A stretch of DNA of 62,459 nt from Actinomadura chibensis NBRC 106107 (GCF_001552135.1 NZ_BCQP01000071.1:1-62459), one strand, 5' to 3'; positions 25,078 to 34,258 are shown, counted from the first letter of the stretch. Notes: generated from the sequence alone by a model not told the origin. Made by a program: numbers and translations.

Positions 25078-26058
25078 ATGCCGGAGGAGACCGGGGGCGT
25101 GGAGAACAGGGCACGGATCGAAGAGCGCTTGCACCACGACTGGGGCCTGGAATTGCCAGAGTCCATCTTCCGGTTCTGGGAGTTCCACGAGTCGCTGGAG
25201 CCGGAAGAGCGACGGGGTATGCGTGACGATCTGTGGCTCAGCACCGCAGGCATCATGGACTTGTTCGCCGACCCCGGCGCGCGCCCCCGCGACGGAATCG
25301 ACGTACGTGTGCACTGGCGCTTCTACCGGGATCCGCCGGAGTTCGTGACCTTCATGCTCGGCGGCAGCGACGGCCTGCACTACGGGCTGCGGTTCGACGA
25401 CGGTCGTACCTGCAATGGAGTCGCCTCCTATTACAACAACGACGGGGGCGGCCTGGACACCGGCGCCGCGACGCCGCTGGAGGCGGTCCGCGCCTACCTC
25501 GAACGGGTTTGGGTCGATCTCGACGACCCCCATTACGGGGAAGGCGCGTCCGAGAAACAGGCGCGGCTGGCCCGACTCCGCGACAGGCTGACCGCGTACG
25601 AGACCGGGGACCGTCCCGAAGTAGGCAGGGACTACGGCGACCGGTACCACCCGGCCGTGATCCCGCCGGTCGACCCGTCCCGGATCACGACCCTGGACAA
25701 CGCGGGGGCTCTCGTCGCCGGTGAGACGGCGCTGGATCGTCCCGCCCACAACGGAGCCGACGAGTACAAGTTCGCCGAGTACATGCACGGCCTGTTCCAG
25801 GACGCCGAAGCCCTTGAGGAGAGCGTGGCGGACGCCCGGAGCCGGTGCGCCGCGGGCGATCCGGCCGAGGCCCTGGTCCTGGGCCGTGACCTGCACTGGG
25901 CGTCGGGCGGTGACCCGGTCCGCGAGGCTCGCGCCCACGAACTCCTCGTCATGGCGTACCGCGCCCTGGACCGGCCCGCACTCGCGGAGATCGCCGACGC
26001 CCACCACCGCCACCGCGACCTGCCGTCCGTAGACGTCTTGCGCAAAGAGCACACCTGA
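25078..26058 (+). CDS. HPF1 (ADP-ribosylation cofactor) homologue
   Basis: 326 residues from ATG 25078. From memory the alignment to animal HPF1 (PF10228) is long: WGLELPESIFRFWEFHESLEPE matches the LPFSFFQFWEFCQSLDPE block of HPF1, VRVHWRFYRDPPEFVTFMLGG matches its LHWRFFYDPPEFQTIL block, and the C-terminal GRDLHWASGGDPVREARAHELLVMAYRALDRPALAEIADAHHRHR matches its last helices. HPF1 joins PARP1/2 and completes the active site for serine ADP-ribosylation. The catalytic Glu of human HPF1 (E284, in FANDECDYG) has no clear counterpart here (region CAAGDPAEALVLG), so the bacterial protein may bind NAD-type targets or partners differently. No PARP-like gene is in the window. A 15-nt gap separates it from a convergent small membrane-protein gene. 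Confidence 0.8.
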   Translation: MPEETGGVENRARIEERLHHDWGLELPESIFRFWEFHESLEPEERRGMRDDLWLSTAGIMDLFADPGARPRDGIDVRVHWRFYRDPPEFVTFMLGGSDGLHYGLRFDDGRTCNGVASYYNNDGGGLDTGAATPLEAVRAYLERVWVDLDDPHYGEGASEKQARLARLRDRLTAYETGDRPEVGRDYGDRYHPAVIPPVDPSRITTLDNAGALVAGETALDRPAHNGADEYKFAEYMHGLFQDAEALEESVADARSRCAAGDPAEALVLGRDLHWASGGDPVREARAHELLVMAYRALDRPALAEIADAHHRHRDLPSVDVLRKEHT

Positions 26059-26072
26059 GGGTTGTGGCGCCG

Positions 26073-26255
26073 TCAGTGGTAGGCGGCGACGGCGGTGAAG
26101 TAAATGCTCAGGGTCGTGGCGGCCGCGCCCGCTCCGGTGAGGACGGCGTGGGCGGCTCCGGCTCCGGCGTGACGAGCGGTCAGGCCGGCCGAGACACCGA
26201 TGTTGAGTGAGATCGAGACGGCAAGCAGCAGCGACAGAACCTGGACGGTGGTCAT
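26073..26255 (-). CDS. Small membrane protein, 60 residues
   Basis: ATG 26255 has GAGGAGCG upstream, a good ribosome binding site. The peptide holds two hydrophobic segments: residues 3-26 (VQVLSLLLAVSISLNIGVSAGLTA) and 35-56 (HAVLTGAGAAATTLSIYFTAV), joined by a short polar loop, so a two-pass hairpin is likely. Very similar 60-residue proteins, as far as I recall, are widespread in streptomycete-like actinomycetes without known function. It converges with the HPF1-like gene and is divergent from the large repeat protein, with 154 nt between starts. Confidence 0.7.
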   Translation of the reverse strand: MTTVQVLSLLLAVSISLNIGVSAGLTARHAGAGAAHAVLTGAGAAATTLSIYFTAVAAYH

Positions 26256-26409
26256 CGGGTGCGCTCCTCAGCGAACTGGTGGAATCGTCCGGGTTCCAGC
26301 GTCGGGATACTGAGCAGCGGCCGTTTCAGTCGCGACGAACGCGCGGCCGCCCCCGGCGATTGCCCGAGATCGGGAGGCATGGCCGGATGGGCGGCGCGAA
26401 GATTGTGCG

Positions 26410-29400
26410 ATGAGCGGCGACGAGAGACGTAGGCCGGTACGGCGTCAGCGGCTGATTCCACGCCCTCGGACGCCGCCGGGGCCGCTGAAAGAGTTGAAGG
26501 ACCTGCTGTACCGGCTCTACCTGCGGGCCGATGCGCCGACCTTGGACGAGATCGCCGCCAAGGTCGCGGCCGACGACCATCTGGCCGCCGCACCCGGGCG
26601 GGACACGATCCACCGCATCCTCGCCGAAGCGACGCCGCCGCCGTCGCAGGCCGACACCATCGCGGTCGCGAGCGTGCTGGCTCACCTGGCCCGCTGGGAC
26701 GTCCGAGACGCCGCCGACCGCGCCCGCGACCTCTGGGTGGAGGCGCAGTCCACCGAGCCGCTCGGCACGCCGATGGAGGAAGTGGCCGACCCGTTCGCAT
26801 GGGATGTGCATCGTCCGATCGAGATCGACGCGGCGGACGGGCTGCCGATCCTTCCCACCTATGTCCGGCGCGCGCATGACGACCAGATCGCTGCTTTGGT
26901 CGAGCGAGCCCTCGGCGGGGAAAGTGTGATGGCGGTGCTCGTGGCGGGTTCTTCGGCGGGGAAGACCCGGGCCTGCTGGGAGGCGCTGAAACCGCTGCGC
27001 GCGGCGGGCGGATGGCGGCTGTGGCATCCGTCCACGCCGACCCGCCTCGAAGCGGCCGTGTCGGCGCTCGACCGGGTCGGGCCGCGCACGGTGATCTGGC
27101 TCAACGAAACACAGGAGTACCTGGGCGGCGCCGACGACGCAGCGGAGCGGATCGCCGCCCAACTGCGGTCTCTGCTGATCGATCGGACACGCGCCCCGAT
27201 CCTCGTGCTGGGCACCCTGTGGCCCGATCACCACGCGGCGATCACTCGACGACAGAGCGCCCAGGTGGCTCAGGTGCTGGACGGCACGGTGATCGAAGTA
27301 CCCGAGACCTTCACCGGCGCGGACCTGGACGCCCTCAGAAGAACCACCGCGACCGACGCTCGGCTCGCCCAAGCGGCCCAACACGCCGAGAGCGGCCATG
27401 TCTGCCAGTATCTGGCCGGCGGTCCCGCCCTGATCGAGCGCTTCCGAACGGCGCCGGCCGCCGCCAAGGCGGTCATCCTCACCGCGATGGACGCCCGGCG
27501 ACTGGGCCATCGCGGCGCCATACCGCACGCTCTGCTTGAACATGCCGCCCCGGCATATCTGCCCGATGACCAATGGAATCGGTTAGAGGAAGACTGGCTA
27601 GAGCAGGCGCTCGCCTACACTTCCCGCCCTTGTAAAGGAGCGCCGGGGCCGGTTACTCGAATCCGCCCCCGCCCCGACGCGCTGAAACCTGCCGCCAGTG
27701 AAGGGGAGCCGGTTTACCGGCTGGCCGATTACCTCGACCAGGACAGCCGCCGCCGGCGTGCCGGGGACATCCCACCGGCCGGTTTCTGGACCGCCGTCGC
27801 GGCTTACGCCGACCCAGCCGATCTGAAGACGCTCGGCGACGCGGCCTGGGCACGCGGCCTCTACCGCGACGCGATCCGACTGCACAAGAATGCCGTGGTT
27901 CACGGCAACACAGACGCGGCGTGTGCTCTCGTCGCCCACCTGCACACGATTCACCCTGCGGATCGCCGCCCCGCGGAGTGGGTGGTCACCCATTCGGCTT
28001 GTAGCGACCCCCTCGGGGTGCGGGAACTGTTGCGAACGCTAGAGAGGGTGGGGGCGGGCGAGCAGTTCAGTGTCCTTGCTGGGCGCGCCGCCACCCACGT
28101 TTCTCTCGACAAACCGCTTTACGTGGTGTGGCTGTTGAAGGAACTGGAGAGAATGGGGATGGGGGAGCCATGCAGGGTCCTCGGTAGGCGCGCCGCCGCC
28201 GGAATCACCCTGAACGACCCGGACGAGGTGGCGGAGTTGTTGGCGGTGCTGAAGAAGGCGGGCGCCACCGAGCAGATCGCCGTGCTGCTGGGCCGCAATC
28301 CGGCCGCTCAGGCCGCCATCGACCTCCCGCCCAACTACTACCACTTCGCCTCCCCATTTCATGTCGCACGTATGCTGATCAGTCTGGAAGAGGTGGGATC
28401 GACCGAGCAGATCACTATCCTCGCCGAACGGGTCGCTGCCGATGTCGCTTTGGACAACCCGTACAACGTGGCCCAGTTGTTAATGGCGCTTCAAACAGTG
28501 GATGCGGAAGAGCAGATCGCCGTCCTGCTGGGCCGCGATCCGGCCGCTCGCGTGACTCCTGACTTCCCGCGCGGTGTAGCGCTGCTTCTGGATGTGCTGG
28601 AGCGGCTCGGAGCCGCTGACCAGGTCGCCGCGCTTGCCGCACGCGCCGACGTCACTCACGAAGTATATCTTCCTAATTCCGGCAACGTCATTTCGCTGCT
28701 AGATGAGCTGCGCAGGCAGAAAACGAATGATCAGATCGCGGTCCTGCTGGTCCATGACCTCGTCGTCCACTCGGATCTCCACGAGCCGAGGCACGTGGCG
28801 TGGCTGCTGCGCAAGCTGCAGTTGATAGGGGCGGCCGAGGAGATCGCGGTCCTGTTGGCTCGTGATCCGGCGGGTCAGGTGGCTCTTGATGCCCCGGACG
28901 ATGTCGCGTTGCTGCTGGACGCGTTGGGGCGGGAAGGCGCGGCCGAGCAGATCGCGGTTCTGCTGGCTCGTGATCCGGCGGGTCAGGTGGCTCTTGATGC
29001 CCCGGACGATGTCGCGTTCCTGCTGGACGCGTTAGGGCAACAAGGGGCGACCGAGCAGATCGCGGTTCTGCTGGCTCGCGATCCGGCTGCTCACGTCGCC
29101 GTCGACCAACCGTATTCCATGGCACGGCTTTTGAAGTCGCTGCAATCGACTGGGGCGACCGAGCAAGTCAGCGCTCTCGCCGCGCGCGCCGCCGTCGGCG
29201 TCCCCCTCGAGGACTGGTACAGCGTTGAGGAGCTGTTGGCGGTGCTGAGGGAGGTGGGGGAGTGGAAACATGCTGACGCCCTTGCCGGACGCGTCGCCGT
29301 CAGTGTCCCCGTGAATGACCCATTCTACGTGGCGAGGTTTTTGGAGGTGCTAGAGAAAGCGGGGGCGGAAGAGCAGATCGCAGTTCTGTTGGCTCGTGGA

Positions 29401-29736
29401 CCGGCTGCTAACGCCACCCTTGATCAACCAGGTGGCGTGGCATGGCTGTTGGAAATGCTGGAGAGGGTGGGGGCGACCGACCAATTCACCGCCCTCGCTC
29501 GACGCGTCGCCGCTCACGCCACCCTCGATTCGCCAGGTGCCGTGGCGCGACTGTTGGAGGTCCTGCGAAAGGCCGGTGCCACCGAACACGTCTCCGTCCT
29601 GACCGGACGGTTGCCTGCCGCTGGGCTGTTCGAACTCTTCCTGGAAGTCGGTGATCATCGCAAACGTTTCAGGTTCGGATATGAACCCGATTCAAGCGCT
29701 CCTGCCGCTCCCTGGGAGTGGAGCGAACTGGAATGA
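26410..29736 (+). CDS. HTH/P-loop (STAND-like) protein with 15 helical repeats
   Basis: 1108 residues. Residues 25-110 form an HTH-like domain (TLDEIAAKVAADDHLAAAPGRDTIHRILAEA..., then a DTIAVASVLAHLARW helix), as in actinomycete conflict proteins. Residues 150-500 hold a P-loop ATPase: Walker A GSSAGKT at 180-186, a Walker-B-like VIWLNE at 228-233 and APILVLGTLWPDHH as a possible sensor. From residue 533 to about 1075, 15 units of 35-36 residues follow, each with two helices: a VAxLLxxLxxxGAxEQIAVL pattern joined by PxxV and LDxP turns. The third unit is longer by about ten residues. Such arrays usually bind a trigger or partner. Units 9 and 10 are a recent duplication. Repeat DNA makes the gene prone to copy-number change. 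Sensor role in defence is inferred, not shown. Confidence 0.7.
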   Translation: MSGDERRRPVRRQRLIPRPRTPPGPLKELKDLLYRLYLRADAPTLDEIAAKVAADDHLAAAPGRDTIHRILAEATPPPSQADTIAVASVLAHLARWDVRDAADRARDLWVEAQSTEPLGTPMEEVADPFAWDVHRPIEIDAADGLPILPTYVRRAHDDQIAALVERALGGESVMAVLVAGSSAGKTRACWEALKPLRAAGGWRLWHPSTPTRLEAAVSALDRVGPRTVIWLNETQEYLGGADDAAERIAAQLRSLLIDRTRAPILVLGTLWPDHHAAITRRQSAQVAQVLDGTVIEVPETFTGADLDALRRTTATDARLAQAAQHAESGHVCQYLAGGPALIERFRTAPAAAKAVILTAMDARRLGHRGAIPHALLEHAAPAYLPDDQWNRLEEDWLEQALAYTSRPCKGAPGPVTRIRPRPDALKPAASEGEPVYRLADYLDQDSRRRRAGDIPPAGFWTAVAAYADPADLKTLGDAAWARGLYRDAIRLHKNAVVHGNTDAACALVAHLHTIHPADRRPAEWVVTHSACSDPLGVRELLRTLERVGAGEQFSVLAGRAATHVSLDKPLYVVWLLKELERMGMGEPCRVLGRRAAAGITLNDPDEVAELLAVLKKAGATEQIAVLLGRNPAAQAAIDLPPNYYHFASPFHVARMLISLEEVGSTEQITILAERVAADVALDNPYNVAQLLMALQTVDAEEQIAVLLGRDPAARVTPDFPRGVALLLDVLERLGAADQVAALAARADVTHEVYLPNSGNVISLLDELRRQKTNDQIAVLLVHDLVVHSDLHEPRHVAWLLRKLQLIGAAEEIAVLLARDPAGQVALDAPDDVALLLDALGREGAAEQIAVLLARDPAGQVALDAPDDVAFLLDALGQQGATEQIAVLLARDPAAHVAVDQPYSMARLLKSLQSTGATEQVSALAARAAVGVPLEDWYSVEELLAVLREVGEWKHADALAGRVAVSVPVNDPFYVARFLEVLEKAGAEEQIAVLLARGPAANATLDQPGGVAWLLEMLERVGATDQFTALARRVAAHATLDSPGAVARLLEVLRKAGATEHVSVLTGRLPAAGLFELFLEVGDHRKRFRFGYEPDSSAPAAPWEWSELE
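28857..29018 (+). repeat. Recent 108-bp tandem duplication inside the repeat gene
   Basis: 54 bases at 28857-28910 recur unchanged at 28965-29018, exactly 108 bp (36 codons) downstream, and similarity continues on both sides. The other repeat units of the same gene differ far more at the DNA level, so this pair is the youngest copy or was recently homogenised. Confidence 0.85.
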
Positions 29737-29797
29737 TCTGCATGCTGAACGCAGCCTGACCTGGAAGTCCGTTTTGCCGGGCGGGAGCACCGGAAGT

Positions 29798-30361
29798 TCA
29801 GCCGGTCGGGGTGGCCCAGTTGAGTTCGTAGCCCGACCGCTGGAGCGCCATCGCCGTTTCCTGCATGTCGTCCTCGCGTAGTTCGCGCCACGTCCGCAGG
29901 AGTCGGTTGATCGCCTCGGGAAGCGGCCCGTCGTGGAAACGCTGCGGAGTCTCCCACCGGAGGCTGACGGTGGGCACGCCGTTCACGACCTGTCCGGTCG
30001 GGACGGCTTCGAAGGGGTGCCTGTGCAGAGTGTGCCGGTCGAACTGCGCGTCGAGCAGCACCAGCGCCCTGGACCCCGGATCCGTCACCTGATTCAGCGC
30101 GGTCAACAGATCGAGGTCCTCCCACAAGATCATTAGCCGGGTCATCTTCAGCACCGACGGCAACGTTCCCAGGTCGCCTATCGCGGTGACGGCGTCCTGA
30201 CCGCGGTAGAACATTCGGCAGATCACGAACCCGATGTACGAGTGCTCCATGTCCTCTGCGAGCATATGGACTTGGGGACGGGGGATCGCGCCGGTGCTGT
30301 GCAGCTCCGCTTTGCTCGCCTCGATCAGTACGCGCGGCAGTTCTGAAGTGATGTCGGGCAC
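29798..30361 (-). CDS. Single-domain paralogue of the CHAT protein's N-terminal region
   Basis: 187 residues. I do not recognise a named domain, but the whole chain aligns with residues 1-185 of the CHAT-domain protein encoded just upstream. Shared blocks include PRPQVHM (residues 27-33 here), YIGFVICRMFYRGQDAVTAIGDLG against YAGCVVAREFDRGDDAAWAVRGLG, a hydrophobic LMILWEDLDLLTAL against VLVVWEQAELLISL, ALVLLDAQFDRHTLHRHPFE against ALMFLDAALDDYRLTRYPFE, and the ending SGYELNWA against GGYTYVPA. It lies 53 nt after the CHAT stop on the same strand, so they are probably cotranscribed. It may be a free sensor or decoy form of the protease's N-terminal domain. Confidence 0.7.
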   Translation of the reverse strand: MPDITSELPRVLIEASKAELHSTGAIPRPQVHMLAEDMEHSYIGFVICRMFYRGQDAVTAIGDLGTLPSVLKMTRLMILWEDLDLLTALNQVTDPGSRALVLLDAQFDRHTLHRHPFEAVPTGQVVNGVPTVSLRWETPQRFHDGPLPEAINRLLRTWRELREDDMQETAMALQRSGYELNWATPTG

Positions 30362-30414
30362 GGGCTTGATTCTTCCTGCGATTCCCCCAGCGTGTCAGTC
30401 GAACGCAGATTGAT

Positions 30415-33400
30415 TCAGATGCCGATGTGGATATGGCTCGCCCAAAGGGAGGGCCGTAGCGGATGCCTTCGGCGCATGGCGCTCAGGGCGTCGCGGAGTG
30501 CGGCGGGCGCGCGGCGCGGGTCCGGGTGGCCACGGGTGAGCTCGGTGTAGAAGAATTCGGCGATCGCGGCGGCCGCGGCGTCGTCCACGGCCCAGAGGGT
30601 GCCGATGACCTGCGGGTATCCGGCCAGGTGGAAGGCGGACGCGATGTGGATGACCTCGTCGGCCAGACCCGTCGTCGAGACCGCGGTATCGCAGGCGGAG
30701 AGATAGGCCAGCGCGGCCGAGTCGAGGCGCAGGCGGGAGATCGCGGCGGCGGTCAGCGGACGCCGCTCATGGTCGTGGAGTTGGAGGTGGCCGTCGGACG
30801 GGCTGGCGGCGGTGACGGCATGGCAGGCGAAATGCGCCCACGCGCTGTTCTGGAGCGCGGCGGTGACGGCCTCGCCGGTGGCTTCCGGCCCGATGAGGAC
30901 GCGCGGGCCCGGTGCCCGTTCGGCGACGAGGGTCGCTTCGCGGAGGGCCCCGGGAATGGCCGGAGCGTTGGGCGTGTCCGGCATGCCGACGACGAGCGTC
31001 CGCGTGGACGGCCTGCCGCCGGACGCCGTCCGGGCATGGGCCAGCGCGCGAATGGACGGCGAATAGGAGCAGACCGCTCGGGCGAGCATGGACTCACCGG
31101 CCGCTTCGTCACCGGCCGCGTGCAAGGGCAGAAAGCCGAGCAGACCCGTGGGGATCCACCACATCCGCTGATCGGGTGCGGGATCGGCGATGTCCAGGAC
31201 GGGAACGCAGATGTTCTCCCACGCCCACGACAAGGTCTCCGAAAGGACCCGCTCTCCCCGTTCGCGGGCGTCGCGATACGGGGACCGGCAATCGGTCGCC
31301 AGCGCGGTCAGGAAACGGTTCACCTGCCCGCCTACGGCGGCCGGAGTGAGCTGCGGCAATGACCGCACCCGGAGACCGCTTCCGGTGAGAATCAGCGCGT
31401 CGCTGCGGTAGGCGCTGACGTTGACGACGGCGATGGGGCCCTGACCGGCCTGGACGAGGAGTTCCGCGGCCCTGGGAGGCAGCAGGAAACGGTCCATGCC
31501 CGGCAGCGCGCGGACGGCGGCGATGACCGTCTCCAGTTCTCCGGCCAGTTCCCGGCGGCCGTCCGGCTTTTCGCCGTCGTCGTTCTCCAACTGGGTGCTG
31601 AGCCATTCGAACCGGTCCGCCAAGTGCGGGGCCCGGTCCCGTAGCGCGGACATGTCGGTTCGGATGTCCAGCGCCTGCGCCATCAAGACGGTCCGGCCGA
31701 GTTCGAGCAGTTCCAGCGCCCGCTCCGGAGAATTCGTCTCCAGCGCCAGCGCGGCGGCGTCGCTCGCCAGACCTCCATACCGGCCGAGCCAGTGTTCGGA
31801 GTCGTGGCGGTGGAGGCTCCGCGCGGCGAGCAGCGGCAGCAGCCCGACCGCGGTGGCGTAGCCGTCGAGGGCGAGTTCGGTCCGGCCCGCGGCGGCCGCG
31901 ATGTCGCCCCAGCGGCGGGCGGCGTCCACGCGGCCCCGCACCGACGACGTCGGGGCCGCCGCCGTCCGGAACAGCTCGATCGCCTCGGACAGCGCGGCAT
32001 CGTCGCCGAGACCCTCGTGACGTGTTCGCTGTATCTCCGCCAGGGTCCGCAGGAAGGTACCGCGTCGCGGGTCGTCGTCGGCGACGGAGTCCAGCGCGTC
32101 GCGGACCAGCCCCGCGGCCTCTTCCAACTGGGCGGAGTCGGCCGGGTGGGAGCTTGTGGCGTGAAGGACCTCGCCCAGGGCGGACGACACCGCCGGGCGT
32201 TGCGGGTGCGTCGCGGGAGCCCCGGCGAGCGCCTCCCGCAGGAGTGCCTGCGCCGCGTCCAGCTCGGCCGCGTCCGAGGTCAGCGCGTGGCGCATCTGGT
32301 GGATCAGGCCGAGGTTCGCCAGATGGTTGATCCGGACGGGGTGCCCGGCCGGGACGTCCTCCACGGCGTCCCGCGCCACGGCGAACGCCTCGTCGAGCGC
32401 GGCCGCGTCGCCGGTGCGGTCGAACAGGGCGCGCAGCGTCCCGGAGAGGTTCAGCTGGTAGAGGGTGCGGTCCGCGTGGTCGCGGGGCGCCACCGCCAGG
32501 GCGCGGCGCTCCGTCCGGGCGGCCTCGCGCAGCGATTCCAGTTCGCCCGTCCGCCGGTAGCGGGCCTCCAGCGCCCGTCCGAGGTTGGTCAGCCTGGCGG
32601 CGAGCATCCAGCCGGACGAGGTCGTGTGCGCGGTCGCCGACCGGCCCAGCTCGATGGCCTCGTCGAGGACCGCGAGGTCGCCGGTCCGGCCGTACTCGCT
32701 GTGCAGCATGACGCCCATGGACATGGCGACGACCTCGCGCCGCGGATCGAGGACGTCGAGCGCCTCGAACGCCCGGCGGGACGCCGACAGGGCCGCGGCC
32801 AGGCTCGCGGGGTCCCCGTCGGCGAGGAACGACGCGTGCAGCGCCCAGGCGAGGTTGGCGAGGCAGGTCCCGTGGTTCGGGTCGCCGTCCGGGATCACGT
32901 CCACGGCCCGGCGCCCGACGGTGATCGCCTCGCTCAGCGCGGCGGGCTCGCCGGTCTGCTCGTACCAGGTCCGCAGCGCCGTGCCCAGCGCGTTGAGCCG
33001 CTTGGCCGGCATCCCGCCGTCGGGGAACGGCGCGGCCTCACGGGCCGCGCGCACCGCGTCCCGCACATCGTCGAGGTCGCCGTTGTTCTCGTAGCGCAGT
33101 TGCAGCACCAGGCTGAAGTCGATCAAATACGATCCGCGCCGCGGGTCGTGCTCCGGCATCGCCGCCAATGCCTCGCGCAATGCGCGGCACGCGCGTTCGA
33201 CCGCTTCGGGTTCGCCCGAGGCGAGCGCCGCGCCGACCAAACGGTGGACGTTCTCGGAACCGGACGGAGGATCGCTGCGGGCGGCCGGGACGTAGGTGTA
33301 ACCGCCTTCTTCGAGTTCTTCCACGGTGGCCGCGAAGTCGTCCGGGAGGAAGTCCCGCCAGATGTCGAGCACTTCGATGATCAGCCCCGGCAGTGCGGGA

Positions 33401-33822
33401 CGTTCCTCGGTACGCGGCTCGCCCCACCGAATGTCGGGCGAAGAACCCGATCCGGTTGTGATCTCGAACGGATACCGGGTCAGGCGGTAGTCGTCGAGCG
33501 CGGCGTCGAGGAACATCAACGCGCGCCCTTCCACCAGGTGCGGCGCGTCGAGCGAGATCAGCAGTTCGGCCTGCTCCCACACGACCAGGACCCGGCTCGC
33601 GGGAAGGGCGGACGGCGGGTAGCCGAGCCCGCGCACGGCCCATGCGGCGTCATCGCCCCGATCGAACTCCCGGGCCACCACGCAGCCCGCATAGGAGAAA
33701 TCGGAATTCCCGGTGAACATGTGCACTTGGGGCCGCGGGACGCTCGCGCTCTCGTGCAGGCTCGTCCGGACGGCCATCAAGACGGACTCGTGAACGGTGG
33801 TTACCGTCTCGGATAAGTTCAT
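30415..33822 (-). CDS. CHAT-domain caspase-like protease with N-terminal sensor and TPR array
   Basis: 1135 residues. Residues 1-185 form an uncharacterised N-terminal domain, copied in the next gene. Residues 190-790 hold TPR-like helical repeats with recurrent LNALGTALRTWYEQTGEPAALSEAI-type units. Residues about 830-1135 are the CHAT domain: AHFACHAVT with the catalytic His at 1001 and YLSACDTAV with the catalytic Cys at 1044, followed by VIHIASAFHLAGYPQVIGTLWAVDDAAAAA, the usual substrate-pocket helix. Both active-site residues are present, so protease activity is expected. It follows the EACC1-like gene by 19 nt. In conflict systems CHAT proteases are effectors released by a sensor. It probably acts in the cytoplasm. 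The target is unknown. Confidence 0.8.
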   Translation of the reverse strand: MNLSETVTTVHESVLMAVRTSLHESASVPRPQVHMFTGNSDFSYAGCVVAREFDRGDDAAWAVRGLGYPPSALPASRVLVVWEQAELLISLDAPHLVEGRALMFLDAALDDYRLTRYPFEITTGSGSSPDIRWGEPRTEERPALPGLIIEVLDIWRDFLPDDFAATVEELEEGGYTYVPAARSDPPSGSENVHRLVGAALASGEPEAVERACRALREALAAMPEHDPRRGSYLIDFSLVLQLRYENNGDLDDVRDAVRAAREAAPFPDGGMPAKRLNALGTALRTWYEQTGEPAALSEAITVGRRAVDVIPDGDPNHGTCLANLAWALHASFLADGDPASLAAALSASRRAFEALDVLDPRREVVAMSMGVMLHSEYGRTGDLAVLDEAIELGRSATAHTTSSGWMLAARLTNLGRALEARYRRTGELESLREAARTERRALAVAPRDHADRTLYQLNLSGTLRALFDRTGDAAALDEAFAVARDAVEDVPAGHPVRINHLANLGLIHQMRHALTSDAAELDAAQALLREALAGAPATHPQRPAVSSALGEVLHATSSHPADSAQLEEAAGLVRDALDSVADDDPRRGTFLRTLAEIQRTRHEGLGDDAALSEAIELFRTAAAPTSSVRGRVDAARRWGDIAAAAGRTELALDGYATAVGLLPLLAARSLHRHDSEHWLGRYGGLASDAAALALETNSPERALELLELGRTVLMAQALDIRTDMSALRDRAPHLADRFEWLSTQLENDDGEKPDGRRELAGELETVIAAVRALPGMDRFLLPPRAAELLVQAGQGPIAVVNVSAYRSDALILTGSGLRVRSLPQLTPAAVGGQVNRFLTALATDCRSPYRDARERGERVLSETLSWAWENICVPVLDIADPAPDQRMWWIPTGLLGFLPLHAAGDEAAGESMLARAVCSYSPSIRALAHARTASGGRPSTRTLVVGMPDTPNAPAIPGALREATLVAERAPGPRVLIGPEATGEAVTAALQNSAWAHFACHAVTAASPSDGHLQLHDHERRPLTAAAISRLRLDSAALAYLSACDTAVSTTGLADEVIHIASAFHLAGYPQVIGTLWAVDDAAAAAIAEFFYTELTRGHPDPRRAPAALRDALSAMRRRHPLRPSLWASHIHIGI

Positions 33823-33841
33823 CGAATCGCGCTACCCCGCG

Positions 33842-34258
33842 TTACCGACGCCCGCCGCCGTCACCGCTGTCGCGGCCGTCGTCGCGCTCGACGGCGGACA
33901 ATGCCTGGACGATCCGTTCGATGTCGCGAGCCGAATAGTTCTCCGCCTCGGCCAGCCCGGTCTCGTCGACCTGAATGCGCTTTCCCTTGTGGCGGTCGAT
34001 GAACTTCCGCACCGCCACCCCTGCGGCGGCCCAGGCCGCGGCGTTCCCGGCCGTGGCGACCACGGTCGTGAGCACCTCGGTGCCGGCGCCGCGGACCTGC
34101 CGCGCGTCCGGGATGGCGGAGACACCCTCGTCCGCCAGCAGCGACAGCAGTTCTTCCGCGTTGGAGGAGGTGACGACGAACTCCACCGTTCCGGGCCCGT
34201 CACCCCGCTGCCAAACGAGAACCAGGTCGTGCGCGTCACCGTCCGCGTTTCCAGCCAC
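33842..34258 (-). CDS. EACC1-like small protein linked to the CHAT protease
   Basis: 138 residues from GTG 34258 (AAGGGGG upstream). The layout is an N-terminal alpha/beta part (VEFVVTSSNAEELLSLLADEGVSA), an Ala-rich hydrophobic helix (VVATAGNAAAWAAAGVAVRKFIDRH, about 66-91), then a basic KGKRIQVDETG strand and ARDIERIVQAL helix. This order is that of the effector-associated constant component (EACC1) reported beside CHAT/caspase and trypsin effectors in actinobacterial conflict systems. The gene lies immediately upstream of the CHAT gene on the same strand with 19 nt between. I am fairly sure of the architecture, less of the exact family. It may tether the protease to a membrane or to a trigger. 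Confidence 0.5.
   Translation of the reverse strand: MAGNADGDAHDLVLVWQRGDGPGTVEFVVTSSNAEELLSLLADEGVSAIPDARQVRGAGTEVLTTVVATAGNAAAWAAAGVAVRKFIDRHKGKRIQVDETGLAEAENYSARDIERIVQALSAVERDDGRDSGDGGGRR

Noticed and set aside
28000..29640. Regular repeats about 108 bp apart, considered as a CRISPR-like or satellite array
   Set aside because: They are in-frame codon repeats of one long protein with diverged copies, not short direct repeats with spacers.
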